DNA of 64,000 bases, from assembly GCA_000611775.1 (NCBI GenBank), contig KK106983.1:1630820-1694819 (forward strand), written 5' to 3'. The position numbers and the translations under genes were made by a program. Every line of letters starts with the position of its first letter. Within the stretch, counting starts at the first letter, position 1. Shown one piece after another: positions 34,581 to 45,102 of this stretch. The notes below the pieces were generated by a model. The model did not search any database, was not told the DNA's origin, and worked only from the letters and a program-made list of their open reading frames with translations. This DNA comes from Umbilicaria muhlenbergii (lineage: Eukaryota; Ascomycota; Lecanoromycetes; Umbilicariales; Umbilicariaceae).

Positions 34581-37559
34581 ATGCCACGAGGAGCGAAGAA
34601 GCACGCAAACTCGCACAATAGTCGCCACGAAAACGGTCCTGTCGCTCCAGGCAAAAGGGTCGCCAAGCAGAAATCGAATGGACATTTGAATGGGAGTCTC
34701 GAAGGGAGGTCTCTCTCAGAGCAACCTCCTCCATCCCCCTCTGGAGCCGAGCATCTGAACCCTCACCACGATGTCATTGCCGACGGAGTCGCAACCGAGA
34801 CAAGATATAGCTCCAGTGGCGGAACACGATCCGGAGACTTGGAAAGGGTGTTGTCGGAGGAGGTGTCGGAGGAGTCGGATTCGCAGCAGAATGGCACGGT
34901 CTTTACCAACAGCAGCCTGGAGCAGAACCATTGCAAAATCGACGTCAACGCAGTTAAGAACCCGGCTGTCCACGACAGCAGCGCTGTGCATTTAGCCCTT
35001 ACCATCCTGAGATCTTGTCCTCTCGGCGACACTCTTGCGATCCTGATCTTCCTCCTCTGGCTACCTCCCACATTTCTGACCCTTGTCAACTTCGTCTTCG
35101 CTATAATCACCTTCATGGCACCTACAGGCTCGTTCTCCTCTTTCCCCAATACCTTCAGCGACATCTTTCAAGGATCTGGCGGCACGCCATCTCTAGCTAC
35201 AATATGTCTCACCGATTTACTCGGGGTGGCACTTTGGCTCGTCATGTTCACTCCCGTTCAAACCTTCGCCCTCGAGTTGGCCCAGGCGGTAGTGGCAACA
35301 AGACTTGGAGGAGGCTACTCGAGCCAGAGTGGCGGCTCTGAACATACATTGCTTTGCATGGCCATTGTCTCTGCCACTCACATAGCTCGCCATAAACATC
35401 TTCCTGAGCGCGTTTTCGGTTATGGCCTGCCAATGGAAGATATCTCAAGCCTAGGGTCTCCCAATGACTCCATGGTTACTCCCCAAGACTACGATACTCC
35501 CTCTCGATCGCCCGTCGGCTGGTTCCGCATCCTCATATCTCTACATATTCTGACGCAAGGACTTGTTCACTTAGCGAGACGATGGTATACAAAGAGAGAG
35601 TACTCTCAAGCGGTATCACTTGCAAAGAAGCACGATTCCGAGGTTGTGGCAGGTTCACAAGGGTCCGCGGAAGGTTCAGCATCCACAGATCCCATTTCCC
35701 ATGCTTCAGGCTCATCTGTTCCCGAACTGGCCTCGAAGATGTCAATAGCAACTTTACGGGAAGCACGAGATAAAATTTCCACAGGGAAGAAGAAAAGAAA
35801 GCAGGGTACCTATGTTAGAAGTCAGCAACCGTTATGGGCAGCTTTTGCAGCTCTAAGGGTCACAATACTTAGGGAGTTTGAGCAATCCCGAGCTACACAC
35901 GAGGCGGTCGGGTCCAACGCTACTGACGTCAAGAATCTCGGGAGCGCTCCGTTTATGGCCGAGGAAGGTCGTATCTGGGTTACTCTTATGCAACTCACCA
36001 GCTTTAGATTCGACACGAGCTTCTTCAGGTCAAGCCACGTTGGCACGGACGAACGTGAAAAATTATCAGAGGACGAGAAAATAGGTGTAGACAGATCCAA
36101 GCCGTTTTACGTGCGCGTCAACGGTGCGAACTGGACCTCCACCAGAATCGAGAGGGTGCCTGGTAGCGAAGGCCAGCCAGATACTCCTGGTCAACAGTGG
36201 ACTGGTGAGGTTTTTGGACTCACTCCATCCTGTACTTATTTCTGCGAATTCATTCGGAGCGAGGATGATGTGGTCATACACTCCGCCCGTGTTTCCACAC
36301 CATCCCCGCCTACGGCAGAACAACGTAAGTTTCGTACAAAACATTCATTTAGATTGGGTAGCTAATCTGCTTTGACAGCATCTTCTACCATTGCGTCTCC
36401 GTCATACCAACCCCTTCGGCCATCCTCTCCAAGTACTACCCTGCGAACTTCAATTTTAGCCATGGAGACCTCTCTCAGCGACTTGCAAGCGCGTCAAAGG
36501 CGTAGCAGGAAAGAAAACAAAGCCTCAGCGGCTACGATCAGGAAAGAAATCGATGTTCTACAATCGAAAATTGCCAAGGCTGGTGGCGAAGACAAAGCTC
36601 AGCGTTCACGTCAAGTACAGAATAACCTGCTCATCCGACAAGCTGATGATGCTATTGTATCTATTACGAGCCAACTCGAAGAGTTGGGCGGCATACCGGA
36701 AGAAGAGGTCCAGGAGTGGAAGACAAAGAGACGCGACTGGGAGGAGGAGAGGAGTCGGCAATCCACAGTTCGTGAAGATCTTTTCCGCTACAAGGAGTCT
36801 GCAAATCGAGAGATGTCATCTGTACAAGCCGAGTCGTCAGCCAACCAACAAAAGCGTGAGCGCCTCCTGTTACGCAGCACCAAGCTCAACGATCAACTTG
36901 AACGCATCCAATCCGTCACCGCTCAAGGACTTGACGAGAAAGAACGGAAAATTGCCGAGCAAGCCGCCAAAGAAGCTGACCGCCAGCAAGCCGAACAGTC
37001 GTACAATGACCAATTTAACAGCCTGACCCGTTCTATCCAGGAAACCCAATACAGAAGCCGTCAAGCCTGGCAGCAAGCCCAGACCATGGAACACGCTTTC
37101 GACCATCAGCAAATGCTTGGGGCTCCGACCGATCTTGCCGGCGATGGACTTCTCACTCCAGAAGGCGAACTTCCCGGCACAAACGCTTTTCCCGCCGCTT
37201 CCAATCCAGGCTCCTCAGGCTTCAGGTTTCCCAACTTCTTCACCCCTTACACCGACAGTCCACCTGCCACCCAGGCAACCCTTCGCCGCGAAGGGGGTCG
37301 CGCTCGCTCTACCTCGGTGCTTTCGGCCACCAGCGCGTACACCGATTTCTCGGACCCTGATCCCGCGCCGCCGATGCCCACGTCCCAGCCGAGGGCTATA
37401 GATTACGTGTTTGGGAACGGGGAGCGGCAGCAGCGGGGGAGTGGGAGCAGCGGGAGCGGGAGCGGTAGCGTGGATGGGAGTTTTAGGGAGGCGACGAGTC
37501 CGGGTGTGGGAAGTCAATTGAGTCTGGGTGGGGCCATGGTAAGTCCGGTGTGGAAATAG
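34581..37559 (+). CDS. acrB: AcrB-type ubiquitination network protein, 974 aa
   Basis: AcrB was defined in Aspergillus nidulans as an acriflavine-resistance protein linked to the CreB/CreD ubiquitination network. Exons are 34581-36324 and 36379-37559 (GTAAGT donor; GACAG acceptor), joined in phase as AEQPSSTIASPS. The N-terminal 135 residues are hydrophilic. Membrane segments are at about 148-180 (LGDTLAILIFLLWLPPTFLT and onward), 205-240 and near 310 (WFRILISLHILTQGLVHLA). A beta-rich segment from about KPFYVRVNGANWTSTRIER to CTYFCEFIRSEDDVVIHSA resembles a fibronectin-type domain. The second exon is dominated by a long coiled coil (KENKASAATIRKEIDVLQSKI to EADRQQAEQSYNDQF). It ends in a low-complexity tail with a GSGSSGSGSGS run. 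The start was chosen at the first in-frame ATG (MPRGAKKHANS). Confidence 0.9.
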
Positions 37560-38048
37560 TGGGTTGCCGGCATGGAATGGGGTCTGCATGCTTAGATACA
37601 TAGCGATCAATGACTCTGTCTTACTTCATCTTTGGTGCATATGTGGAATGTGAGACCAGGTATGCGAATTGAGCTGCTAGTCTGGTGACTTATGTTCTAT
37701 GATCCATCAAGCCTGTCAAATGGTGACATGGGCTCCATTCTAAGATCTCCCATTTGAGAGTTTCCACTTCACCGGCGCTCGTCTTTAGATCTTTGGGCTC
37801 CATCGACGGATCATGTTGGACGGCGGATAGGTATCGTCGAGTCGATGGAAACACTGGATGTCCGGTGATCGAGTCGACTCTTAATGCATCATCGTCCATC
37901 TGGAGTCCATCCCGGTGACGTTCAAACAGCGACTCACCGATCTCGACCCGCAAAGCCATCCCCTAACGCCAGCACCAATGCAGATATCCCCCTCGCACAA
38001 CCTCTCCATCCAGACCCCTATCCCGCACCCTTCAAACCTCTCTCACCA
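37560..38048. other. Intergenic region between convergent acrB and MRPL36
   Basis: These are the 3' flanks of two converging genes. No additional gene is supported. Confidence 0.4.
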
Positions 38049-38561
38049 TCACCTCTCCCCCCCCTTCCCCTTCCCACTCCTCTCCTTCCCCTCACTAACC
38101 CCCTTCGCACCCCCCGCTTCCTGTCCCTGCCCCTGCCCCTGCCCCTGCCCAAACCCCGTAATCAAATCCAACAAGCTCTCCTCCCCCTCCCCCTCCTCAT
38201 CTTCTCCCTCCTCGCTTCCCTGCCCCCCCTCCTCCTGCACCGTCGTCTCCGCATCCCACCCCCTCCCAAACTTATTCCGAAACGCCCTCAACCGACCCGC
38301 TTCGTCTGCTTCGACATTCAGCAGTTTTTGGGAGGATGGGTTCCACAAGAGCGTGTTGCGCGTGTCTTTGGAGGATTTGTAGACGGCGGCGGGGGAGGTG
38401 GTGCGGTGCGTGTAGGTGCTGCCGTCGGAGAGGGTCACCAGTTGCGTGAATGTGTAGGGCCGTTTGGGGCGGCGGAGGAGGGTGGCGTGGCGGCATTGGG
38501 AATGTTGGTGTGTTAGAGTACTGGCGAAGGTTGTGTGGCGGAGAGGGCGCTGGAGCGACAT
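38049..38561 (-). CDS. MRPL36: Mitochondrial large-subunit ribosomal protein bL31m
   Basis: This is a structural protein of the mitochondrial large ribosomal subunit. It is a single exon of 170 aa. Residues 1-30 are a basic, Arg/His-rich presequence (MSLQRPLRHTTFASTLTHQH). The bL31 core follows: RRPKRPYTFTQLVTLSDGST, then RTTSPAAVYKSSKDTRNTLLWNP, then LRAFRNKFGRGWDA. The C-terminal 60 residues are an acidic then Gly/Gln-repeat extension (EEGEDEEGEGEES, then GQ repeated five times, then GKGKGG). The CCCTGC-type DNA repeat behind the GQ run lies near 38123-38150. ATG 38561 was chosen because it gives the usual presequence length; a longer frame upstream lacks conservation. It is head-to-head with the flavin-reductase-like gene. 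Confidence 0.9.
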   Translation of the reverse strand: MSLQRPLRHTTFASTLTHQHSQCRHATLLRRPKRPYTFTQLVTLSDGSTYTHRTTSPAAVYKSSKDTRNTLLWNPSSQKLLNVEADEAGRLRAFRNKFGRGWDAETTVQEEGGQGSEEGEDEEGEGEESLLDLITGFGQGQGQGQGQEAGGAKGVSEGKERSGKGKGGER

Positions 38562-38816
38562 GGTGGAGGGTTTGGGAGTGTGGAACGGTTTGGTGGTTGT
38601 GGATGTCGTTTTTGCCGTGTTCTGGATTTGGGCTTGGCGTACCGACGGGGGATTTTTTTGGTGGACCGAGCTCGAGTGTGACTTCATCGCGAACCATCTG
38701 CTTTTTGGACGGGAGCGGGCAGGCGAGTTTACATTTTTTTTTTTCCTGCTGGTCGCGCATATCGTTGGGAGAGAATGTCATGACATCGAAGACTCCACCT
38801 GGATTCGCGGCACCTC
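38562..38816. promoter_or_regulatory. Shared promoter region of MRPL36 and the flavin-reductase-like gene
   Basis: The start codons of two divergent, probably mitochondrial genes are 255 bp apart. A poly-T run lies near 38731-38744. No specific factor site is recognised. Confidence 0.4.
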
Positions 38817-39660
38817 ATGAGCCCTCGCCACAGCGCACTCCGGGCGTTTGGGCAAGCATGCAAAACCCCGGCTCCTACATGGGGCCCTTTCTGGGCATGT
38901 AGCAGTCGTACTTGGGCAAGTAGCAGTCAACTCCGGAGCGGTGAGCCACCTTCCGCGTCATTCCAAATCCGTGCTCTGTCTTCATACTAATCGCCATGTC
39001 CCAGCGGCCAAAGTCCGCCAAATCCCCTCCTTCGCCCACCGGGTTTCCTCCGCCCCAGCCTCCGCCCCGAGTACCCCCGGCCCTACCACTCCCGAGGTTA
39101 CTCCACCGCCAGATTACCCCCATTCTCCCCTCTCGAGATCGGTCCGGATGGCAATGCGCGCTATTCCGCACCCGCTGGCTCTCATCAGCTGTAATACCCC
39201 GACTGGTCCTGCCGGCATGCTCGTCTCCTCCTTCAATACCATAACCCTGCACCCCGTCCCTTTCGTTTCTTTCAACGTCAAGCTCCCGTCCAGAACGTAC
39301 GACGCCATCAGCAGCACGCGCAAATTCGGCGTGCATGCGCTCAACATCAACGGCGTCTGGACCGCGGACGCGTTCTTGTCGTGGAAGGTCAAGAGGGGGG
39401 AAGTGTGGCCGAATGTGCCGAAGGGAGAGACGCTGATGGATCATGTGGGGGTTAAGTTTACACTGATTTGTGAGTGGGTGGAGGAGAAGTGTGTTGAGGT
39501 GGGGGATCATGTTGTTGTTGTGGGGGAGGTGGTGGATATTGTGGTGGGCAAGGGGAAGGATTGGGGTGGGGGGTTGATTTATTCGGAGGGGCAGTATAGG
39601 AGGGCGGGAAAGGTTGTTGATTTGAGGGGGAATAGACCGGGGTCAGGGAGGGAGTTGTAG
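38817..39660 (+). CDS. Flavin reductase-like (FMN-binding split barrel) protein, 259 aa
   Basis: Exons are 38817-38940 and 39005-39660. The 64-bp intron has a GTGAGC donor, a TACTAAT branch and a CCCAG acceptor, and keeps phase. Exon 1 encodes a basic, Ala/Ser/Trp-rich leader (MSPRHSALRAFGQACKTPAP) consistent with mitochondrial import. A Pro-rich linker follows (SSAPASAPSTPGPTTPEVTP). The split-barrel domain spans about 95-250: MAMRAIPHPLALISCNTPTG, MLVSSFNTITLHPVPFVSFNV, SSTRKFGVHALN, then the strand-rich VGVKFTLICEWVEEKCVEVGD and a C-terminal GGLIYSEGQYRR. Proteins of this fold bind FMN and reduce flavin with NAD(P)H or act in related redox steps; the reaction here is unknown. The coding strand changes from C-rich to G-rich near 39380. 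Confidence 0.87.
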
Positions 39661-42339
39661 GTGGTTTGGGGCAAGGTGGGTATGGTGTTTGTGTAGGGTG
39701 GAGGATCTTCGATAATGGACCTTGTTTCTTGTTACCAGTCACGGTTACGAACGCAAGTCTTCAAGGGTCTGTGAAAGATGTTGAGAGGACTTTGGGTGGA
39801 TATTTACAGGAGCTCCACTTCTCGATGCAAAGTCATCATCCATACGGAACACTTTTGCCAGTGACCTCGGACACTTGCAGTTGAGCAAACAGAGGCACCT
39901 CACCATTCGCCGTTTGTTCGCTGTACTGAGGCCTCATCTGCGTATAATATCCTTCGAAGCCTTTTGTTCTGTATTCACTTCCTGCGATGTATACTTTTCT
40001 ATGACTTACTAAAACTGTATACTCATCTCTCAAATGCGTTACTATACTCGATGAACAATCTCTCTCCTACCTCCTTTGCTTTCACACATTTCCATCTATT
40101 TCTATAATTATGTTTGCTTCAAGACGACGATGATCATACTCCAGCCGTGCCCATGCCGCTGCAGCAAGTCGTTCATATATTCCACAGTACCAGCTCTCTA
40201 TACCTCCCCACAAAAAGCCTCTATAGCACCCAATACCAGCACATGGTCCTCTCCAATTATCTGAGGACTGACTCCACAATGCAACCCTTTCGTGGGCCAA
40301 TACCACTTCATTTGAGATCGACGTGGCTTTGCTCACCGACGAAGAGCGTTTCTCTCTCGTATTAACGGATTAGGGCTCGTCTCGCCCTGCATACCCTATT
40401 TTTCTTCCCCCCTAGAAAGGAGCCGCCTATATATTTCAGCCTAACATATCTATTCACTTGGCCACCTACAGCGTCCGCAGCACCTGCTGCCAGCCGATCG
40501 TCCTGTCCAATCGACGTTCCTTCACTAGTCAACAGGATATCGTTCCTTTCTCCTCCAACAGAAGAGTGCTTGTCTCGCCAGAGCTTTCTCGCCCAAGCAT
40601 GGCTCGAAACCTAACTCTACTCCACCCTTTCTGAGGGCATCCATCGGTCCGTCCACCGGTTCCAGCTCGCCTCCGCTACAACACCTCTAATACTTCCAAC
40701 AACTACAACCCCCGAAGCTGCGGAGGATCCAGGGAGTCTGCACCACCAGCGGCTCAAGCGAGGACCAAGTACCCTGTTCCTCTGGTCCAAAGGTTGCTAC
40801 TATCGACGTGGCTGCTATCGTTGTAGTACTGCTGTTTGGGGGAGCTTAGATCTGCATGTGGAAGAGTCCAGAAGACGGGTCTCGGCAGGACACAAACGGG
40901 TGGGACCTGCACCCATATCTAGATTGTTCCCACGATGGAACAACAAAACAAGGTCTTGGCCTCCTGCAAAGAACTGTAGGCCCAATCGCTCTTTCTGTGC
41001 GGCCGGGTTTTCTGAAGGGTTTGTATAGCGTGGTTGAGAAATGATGGGGATGTCTAGGGAAGTGGCTCGGAGTCGGAAATGGGAAGTGGAGAAGAGGAGA
41101 AAGAGTGTAACGTGGGATTAGAGGGAAGCTATATAGATGGTTTTAGAATACTAGCGTTGAAATAGTGTTTAGGGCCCATGCTAAACTACTAAGAGGGATG
41201 GACAGACTAAGGTAGATGGCAAGTCTCGGTTGAGAGCCCTCTTGAGTACCTACTCAACAATTACCAGACGCTATAAAGAGTGTTTTGTTATGTGGCTCAC
41301 GCAAATAGATTTTGATCTATACCTAAGGAACACCGGGACCACTAAATCTCACATTCTCCTTGTTAACGCCCTGCCAATCGCTAGTGGCTCGGCCAATTCT
41401 TCTTGGGTAACTACCACACTCATACAGACGTTCTTGTTGCTTTCAAGCACATGTACATAAAAATGGTCTCCCTGTAACAAAGTACGAACATCGTCCTGGG
41501 ATGATTCATCGCATCTAAGTAGAAAGACAGCACAAGAGCTGGAACGGGCTGGGGTCCAACGTGAACTGTTTCAGGGAGGGGGAGGGACGGTAGGGGTGAT
41601 CGCTCACTAGCTTCTCTTGTATGATGACTTGTACAAAGGTGTCGTCAGCCTTGCTTTTCTTATCTGCCGTTCCTCTATTTTGCATATAGATGTGCGCTGA
41701 ACTTGCTCTTATTGCAGGAGGAGGTGTCGAAGCAACCTGTTCACTAATATTGGCATGACCCCTCCTCTGGTACCCTGCGATTTTGCGCCGTCATTGACAG
41801 TGGAATTCATCTATCTCAGTTGCTTTTTTCATGCACACGTTTGCATTGCATTGCCGCATCCTTACACTGCAAGCTGTGAAGACGTACATTGAGAGCTTGA
41901 TTGGCACATAAAATACCCACGACAGCCCATACCAGCAGATCCCAGCATTTCGCAGCCAAGTGGCCTGTTCATGAATAGCGAGTAGCATGCTCTCTCTAGA
42001 TCATCGCAAACCTGTCTACGACACGTTCAGAATCGTTGTTGACCGTCTGTTCAGCCACAGATCTCTTCAAGCACCGAAGAGGCATATGGTATAATAAGAT
42101 TAATAGCTCACCAGAAATACGCCGCCGGCGGACCCCAACCAATCAAGATGGGCCCGGGCCACGAACCTCTACATTAACAAACACGGTCAGCTCAAGCGTA
42201 AGGACGCTTCTTCAACACCATATGTTGAACCAAACCATATCGTGCTTGCCAGCGTCCATCGCTGCCACTTCCATCACAAACACCATCAAAGACCCTCTTC
42301 GGTACTATACGAAGAAAACAAGCACCAGGTTTCGTCAAG
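39661..42339. other. Intergenic region, 2.7 kb, no gene supported
   Basis: No long or domain-bearing frame is present. A TATA-like CCTATATATTT near 40426-40436 is followed by a CT-rich stretch, so an untranslated or non-coding transcript could begin there (inference). Otherwise nothing is recognisable. Confidence 0.4.
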
Positions 42340-43146
42340 ATGGATAAGGCAGCATTGAAATCGGGTGAAATCGATGCAAAGGAGCAAAAATCGCGGCATG
42401 ATCCCACACCTCAGACAAACACATCATCGAGCTTGCCGCGTCCAGCACACCCAAAGGTGAACAAGGCGTACCCCGAGCATCTGAGCTCATCGACAGCTAC
42501 AAGGCGATTATCTCCTCTAGGAGATCTCGGGACCCTCATCTCGAAAAGCCAGTTACATCGACGTATTTCTCCACAACCGCCCCCGTCTCCTGAACACCAC
42601 CTCAAACAGCACGAAGGACCAGACAATGAGATCTCGGCCGACCAATCCAAGTCACGTCGAGCAACTGTCGGTCCCGACTTCTTCTCCCGACTTTTGCCCA
42701 CGAATTCGTACGGAGAATCCAACTCCAAGTCCGGCATCCTAGACTTGTACTCGAGTAGTACGACTAGCACCACTATCCCGGCCCCGATGAATAATATCAC
42801 ACCATTTCCACTTTCAAAACCTACCGAGCACAAAACGAGAGACACTACTCCACTGCACCAGCCTCTCCCGCCCGCAGAACCGAACTCGTTCATCCCGCCT
42901 CTGACGCTCATCCATTTCCACTGCTACCAGTCACACCGCAGCATGAAGCGATCGAGTAACATCCACGCACCCGTCCCGTGCATGACTTGCCGCGTGGACG
43001 ACACGGAAATGAGGTGGAAATGCACATGGTGCTGTCTGAGGATCTGTGGAGCATGCATGCAGAGGCTTGAGAATGTCCGGGGCAAGGATCTGGGGACTTT
43101 GGTACAGCGGCTGGGGAGGAGCAGAAGACGAAGTCAGGCCTATTAA
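42340..43146 (+). CDS. Cys-rich fungal orphan protein, 268 aa
   Basis: This is a single exon. Residues 1-185 are Ser/Pro-rich and disordered. The conserved part is the C-terminal 70 residues, with a putative zinc-binding pattern: HFHCYQSH, then APVPCMTC, MRWKCTWC and LRICGACMQRL. That makes seven cysteines and at least two histidines, enough for two zinc sites. I have seen the same C-terminal block in uncharacterised Pezizomycotina proteins, but it has no function that I know. It is not a RING, PHD or Zn2Cys6 cluster by spacing. The tail is basic (RLGRSRRRSQAY). It overlaps no neighbour and converges with the myosin light-chain gene 136 bp downstream. Confidence 0.75.
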   Translation: MDKAALKSGEIDAKEQKSRHDPTPQTNTSSSLPRPAHPKVNKAYPEHLSSSTATRRLSPLGDLGTLISKSQLHRRISPQPPPSPEHHLKQHEGPDNEISADQSKSRRATVGPDFFSRLLPTNSYGESNSKSGILDLYSSSTTSTTIPAPMNNITPFPLSKPTEHKTRDTTPLHQPLPPAEPNSFIPPLTLIHFHCYQSHRSMKRSSNIHAPVPCMTCRVDDTEMRWKCTWCCLRICGACMQRLENVRGKDLGTLVQRLGRSRRRSQAY

Positions 43147-43282
43147 GCGGGAAGGCACTACTCAGAGTGAAAGCATCAAAAAAAGGGGAGGCACTTGTAC
43201 AGTAGTATTGCGCGCATTGCCGTTCAATTTGAAGATGTAATGGAAGCCCCCATGCCAACGACCGAGCCAAGCAGCATTTATC

Positions 43283-44475
43283 TCAAGTATGAAAACCCAC
43301 CCGCCCCCTACCCAGCCATACCACACGCCACCCCACCTCCTGATACCGAAAAACCTCCCCATTCCCCCTCCCCAACCCGGCACCCCTCTTATCGAACTCC
43401 CTCCTCCCCCTGAACCCGTCGAGGACTTGATCGATTTCTTTTTCACCCATCCCTCTATTATCCCCCCTCTCACCCTTCTCCCAGCCCCTCTCCCCTCCCG
43501 GCAGGCCCGACCGGCTCCCTCCGGGACCCGCGTACCCCACTTCTGGAGATGTGTGCAGTAAAGCGTCCCGCAATTCTCGAATGTCGATTTGGCCGCTGTC
43601 GTCGTCGTCGAAGGCGGCGAATGCGTTGAGGAGTTCGGTGCGCGAGGAGAGGGGGGCGAGGAGGGTGGATAGGTGGGAGAGGAAGGTGGGGAGGGTGATG
43701 CTGGGGGGCGGGGTGGAGGTGGGATTGAGGGGGTGGTGGGGGAAGAATGGGGTGAGGGTCGAGGGGTGGGCGTCTTGACCTGTGGGGGTGGGAAGGGGGG
43801 AGTGGTTAGTGGATGAGGTGGTGGGGCGGTAGGGGTGGGGGCGGGGTGGAGGGATGAAGGGACGGAGGAATTGGGGGAATGGGGGAGACGAGTGGAGGGG
43901 TTGATGGAGAATAGAAATGGTTGGATGTTGGGATTTCGTTACGACGTACCAAGATTCGTCAATATGTCTTCGACATCCTCCCTCGTCACCATCCCATCCC
44001 CATCCCGATCCAGCACCTGAAACGCCTCCCTCATCTCCCTCACCTGCGCTGGAGGCAGTCTCGCAAGCGCATCCGCGTTCACTGCGTTCGTACCCCTCAT
44101 TGCCCCCAGCCTCTCCCCGCTTCCAGCCCGCGTCGTCGGCACTGATGACATCGCCGGCAGCTGGTTTGTTGGAGCTGAAGGCGTCGTTCGGTCGCGAGGC
44201 GTCCAGTCCGCGGCGATGGAGGGCGGGGTGCTGACGTTTTGGAGCTTGGAGGGCGATTGGATGGGGGTGTGCGGTTTTGTGGGGGAGGTGGTGGGAGTGG
44301 TGGGGCGGATTGTGGTTGAGGGTGAGAGGGGGGAGGAGGGGCGTTGGAAGGGGGAGGTGCGGGGAGAGCCAAAGGAGAGAGGGGAGGGTTTGTAGTTTGA
44401 TGGGAGGGACTGTGTGGGTGTGTTAAATTTTGCGGGCGTGGTATTTTGATTGGGGTAGGGGGCTTGATGTACCAT
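43283..44475 (-). CDS. EF-hand myosin regulatory light chain
   Basis: This is a calmodulin-like light chain, expected to bind the IQ motif of a myosin heavy chain. Exon 1 is 44475-43950 and exon 2 starts at 43779. The GTACGT donor and CACAG acceptor join TNLG-QDAHPSTL in frame. Residues 1-140 are an unusually long Pro/Ser/Thr-rich extension (about 20 SP or TP pairs). EF-hand 1 (LDRDGDGMVTRED, about 155-167) has Asp rather than Glu at the last ligand position. A second EF-hand is DDDDSGQIDIRE in exon 2. The end is uncertain: after VFRYQE an AG-GTGGGG donor probably starts another intron whose acceptor I could not fix, so the stop at 43283 is the read-through end. Fungal orthologues of this type carry the same Pro-rich extension. 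Confidence 0.8.
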
Positions 44476-45102
44476 GGTGCGCGTTGTTGATGTTGGAGCT
44501 CTTGCTGTTTATGCTCTTGCTGTTGGAGGGCTGCTGCTTCCTTGGACTTGGTGTTGCCTGGAACCTGTGCAATCCTTCTTCTGGTATGGTTGCTGCCTTT
44601 CAAGAGAAAAGGTCGGACAAGCAGAGCGACTTGGACGCAGCAGGACACAGACGAAGAAGCACGGATGGAAATAGTCAACATACTTCTCGTTTGGGAAATG
44701 CGTTGCAAGGCTGAGATCCAGCGCTAGCTGCGGGAGCTAAGCCCCCCCCTGCTTGGCACACCGCTGTCCCAGGCGAGCCAGGTTCCAATATCTCCGCTGC
44801 CCTTCTGCTATCAACGAGGGAGCGCGAACCTCTCTTCCAATTTCACTCTCACTCTGCCGCGCAAGGAGTATCCAGTGTACAGAATATGCGTTAGGCGACG
44901 ACCTGTCCTTCGTTCCTGATGTCGGTAAGCATGACAAGCAATTGGCTCTGATGCTGCGACACAAGAACCGAGCCCCCAATACTGAATTCCCGACGGGTAG
45001 TACATGGCTAGAATACGAAGTCATCATTCTTACTACTGTGCCTATGCCTGTGCCTGTGCGCAACAACCCTAGAAGCCCCCTTGTCGTGCCGCAACGCCCA
45101 GC
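44476..45102. promoter_or_regulatory. Divergent promoter region of the light-chain and Afi1-like genes
   Basis: This is 627 bp between two start codons. A short TGCCTG/TGCCTA repeat lies near 45040-45060. No specific binding site is recognised. Confidence 0.35.

Noticed and set aside
38996-39244. 82-codon + strand frame starting at an ATG inside the flavin-reductase locus
   Set aside because: The ATG lies within the intron just before the acceptor, and the frame is a shadow of the split-barrel gene.
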